Of a stretch of 7,948 nt of DNA, positions 6,358 to 7,948 are shown in pieces. The DNA comes from Candidatus Sulfotelmatobacter sp. (GTDB lineage Bacteria > Acidobacteriota > Terriglobia > Terriglobales > SbA1), in assembly GCA_030151135.1 (NCBI GenBank), contig JASLEQ010000195.1:1-7948 (forward strand). Reading direction: 5' to 3'. The position numbers and the translations under genes are program-made. The notes below the pieces were generated by a model. That model ran no database searches, was not told where the DNA came from, and saw only the letters and a program-made list of their open reading frames with translations. Position 1 is the stretch's first letter. The number at the start of each line of letters is the position of its first letter.

Positions 6358-7260
6358 TCATTGAGAGCCCTGCCGCAAAGTGATAAGTGTGATTTCGGGG
6401 GGGCAATCGAAGCGAATCGGCAAACGCACGGTACCAATTCCGGCGGTTGTATAGAGCGTAAGATCGCCTATCCGGTAGAGTCCGAGGACGTATTTCTTGC
6501 CGAGGTGTGGCAAAAACAAGGGAGGCATCAGAGGAAATCGGACCTGTCCACCGTGAGAGTGCCCGGATAGTTGTAGATCAACGGGATAATGCGCGACATG
6601 ATCGGCATAATCTGGCTCGTGTGCGAGCAAAACTGTTGCCTCACCCGAAGGAATGACGCTAAGAGCGGATCGTAAATCGGGCCTGCCGTCCAAAGCGTCA
6701 TCAATGCCGCTTAACCAGAATCTGCCACCCTCCCTTTCGACTGGAACCGCCCTGTTATCTAGTATCTGAATCCCTTTGGACATCAGAGCGCCGGTCACTC
6801 GGGGTGCATCGGCGTAATCGTGATTTCCGAGAACTGCCCACAGCCCAAATGGCGCCTTCATCTGCCCCAAAAGCTCCGCGCACGGTTCCGCGGCAGCCGC
6901 GCCCTCGGCTGGATCTCCCAGGGCCGGAGCGGTCACGAAATCGCCCGTAAGAGCAATCAAATCAGGACGCACTGCCTTAACGATCTCAACGGATTTCCGA
7001 ATGGGATGTACTGAGAAGACCGAGTCGTAGTGAAAGTCACTGAGGAGGGCGATTGTGAAGCCGTCGATTCGCGACGGCCAACGCTTGAGCGCGACTTCTT
7101 TGCGAACCAGTAGCGGCAGATTCGGTTCGATCAGAACCGAATCAATGCCGAGTGCCGTTACGGCGCCCCCGGCAGCCATCTTGAAAAATCTGCGTCTGTT
7201 AACGGGTAGAAAGGACAAGCGATCTCGGCCAGGAGCGGACTTACCCAACAGGGTCTCCAC
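6358..7260 (-). CDS. Tat-exported YkuE-type metallophosphoesterase
   Basis: About 300 residues of the calcineurin-like phosphoesterase fold with all motifs in order: LSDFHYD (Asp75, His77), LTGDFV (Asp107), LGNHDY (Asn146, His147, Asp148), LLAHEPD (His214) and SGHSHGGQ (His234, His236). These bind the two metal ions. A twin-arginine signal, NRRRFFKMAAGGAVTALG (21-38), precedes them, so it is probably folded in the cytoplasm and exported or anchored at the membrane. Known relatives (YkuE, YaeI) are phosphodiesterases or phosphatases acting at the envelope, some proposed to act on lipid-linked substrates; the exact substrate is not readable. The annotated GTG start at 7260 abuts TGAGGA with no spacing, so translation may instead begin at the TTG at 7248, which leaves the Tat motif intact. 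It lies 36 bp behind the receptor gene on the same strand and is possibly co-transcribed with it. Confidence 0.9.
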   Translation of the reverse strand: METLLGKSAPGRDRLSFLPVNRRRFFKMAAGGAVTALGIDSVLIEPNLPLLVRKEVALKRWPSRIDGFTIALLSDFHYDSVFSVHPIRKSVEIVKAVRPDLIALTGDFVTAPALGDPAEGAAAAEPCAELLGQMKAPFGLWAVLGNHDYADAPRVTGALMSKGIQILDNRAVPVEREGGRFWLSGIDDALDGRPDLRSALSVIPSGEATVLLAHEPDYADHVAHYPVDLQLSGHSHGGQVRFPLMPPLFLPHLGKKYVLGLYRIGDLTLYTTAGIGTVRLPIRFDCPPEITLITLRQGSQ

Positions 7261-7296
7261 TCCTCAGGATACGCGACAATCCGCGACCGCGTCAGG

Positions 7297-7947
7297 CTAG
7301 AAGCTGAAGGTAGCCTGCAAATCGATGCGTCGCACTGCGGCCCCTGTCGAGAACGGTCCTCCTTGCAATCCATTTGGCTGGTCGAAAAATGGCGAACCTA
7401 GAACACCGCTCGGATTCCCCACGTTCACTTTGTTGAAGACATTGCGCACATTCGCACCCAGCGTGAGATTGTAACGACGATCGGTACTCGGGCCGCTCAT
7501 CGAGGGTCCCCCGCCAAACAGAGGACCGTGCCGGTGGCCGCCGCCCGGTCCACCTGGGCCCATTCCATCTCCTGCCGTTCCCTTCACCTTTGCGCCAAAC
7601 CCAATGGTCTTCGTAAAGCGCAGATTTAGTGACACGTGAGTTGGCCCCTCCGCGTAGTTGATAGGAAGCAACGGAGCACTGGCCGACGGCCCGGCAGCGT
7701 CAAACGTTCCCAGAGGAGTACACCATACCGTCGAAGAAGGATTGTTCACGTTCGTCGCGCAAGCCGCATGAGAGACGAGTCCGGGGCGGTCGTTGAAAAT
7801 CGAATCCCCATTTATGTCGTTCGGAGCGGTGATGTTAAACGGAGACCCGGTACTGGCGACCATGAACGGACTTAATCGCATCATGTATGGCAGCGAGATG
7901 CTGCCTCCCAGAAATAACCGGTGACGAATGTCGAACGAGGCTCTCCC
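7297..7947 (-). CDS. Oar-like TonB-dependent receptor, C-terminal barrel, 5' end missing
   Basis: The frame is open to the window edge; about 216 C-terminal residues are visible. It begins RASFDIRHRLFLGGSISLPY, then SPFNITAPNDINGDSIFNDRPG, a signature of the last barrel strands of the large Cna/CarboxypepD-regulatory-like (Oar-type) receptors that are abundant in Acidobacteriota. Later come LNLRFTKTIGFG, a Gly-rich loop containing HRHG, and NLTLGANVRNVFNKVNVGNPSG. The chain ends in an aromatic LQATFSF with a terminal Phe, the usual BAM-recognised outer-membrane signal. Full-length members are about 1000-1200 residues, with plug and N-terminal carboxypeptidase-like domains, expected beyond the window. 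Two Cys in the loop before the Gly-rich segment may form a disulfide. Substrate unknown; relatives are linked to uptake of large or complex ligands. Confidence 0.88.
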   Translation of the reverse strand, partial: GRASFDIRHRLFLGGSISLPYMMRLSPFMVASTGSPFNITAPNDINGDSIFNDRPGLVSHAACATNVNNPSSTVWCTPLGTFDAAGPSASAPLLPINYAEGPTHVSLNLRFTKTIGFGAKVKGTAGDGMGPGGPGGGHRHGPLFGGGPSMSGPSTDRRYNLTLGANVRNVFNKVNVGNPSGVLGSPFFDQPNGLQGGPFSTGAAVRRIDLQATFSF

Positions 7948-7948
7948 A

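Overview
The window looks like chromosomal DNA from an Acidobacteriota (Terriglobia-like) bacterium. This is inferred from protein character, not from a marker gene. The evidence is the end of an Oar-like TonB-dependent receptor with a glycine-rich loop, a very large PilX-type pilus-associated protein, a stand-alone secreted TonB C-terminal domain, and moderately high GC with GTG/TTG starts.

Plus strand, left half. The window opens inside a long secreted PilX-like protein (2-2350, 5' end missing), closed by a clear intrinsic terminator (2367-2420). A short leader with a perfect 8-bp hairpin follows. Next is the most interesting locus, a membrane-anchored DUF3179 protein at 2530-3861 whose frame is interrupted only by a TGA at 3019-3021. 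That TGA sits exactly where the family has the first Cys of its VTYCxxC motif. The frame continues intact for 280 codons, and a stem-loop placed like a bacterial SECIS starts 5 nt after the TGA. The simplest reading is a selenoprotein (Sec164-Thr-Leu-Cys167). The main alternative is a nonsense mutation. After a 205-bp spacer with no gene comes a HAD-superfamily hydrolase (4067-4678), started at a TTG with a strong Shine-Dalgarno and a TATAAT box upstream.

Minus strand, right half, read right to left. The C-terminal barrel of an Oar-like TonB-dependent receptor (7947-7297, 5' end missing) is followed after 36 bp by a Tat-exported YkuE-type metallophosphoesterase (7260-6358). A good sigma70-type promoter (6301-6273) then drives a small secreted TonB C-terminal-domain protein (6227-5787). 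After 47 bp comes a protein combining a zinc ribbon, a His/Tyr cluster and an NTF2/SnoaL-like domain (5739-4720), which converges on the HAD gene.

The genes do not form one obvious pathway; most are envelope-associated. No RNA genes, CRISPR arrays, insertion sequences or selenocysteine machinery (selA, selB, selC, selD) are present here, so Sec decoding would depend on genes elsewhere in the genome.
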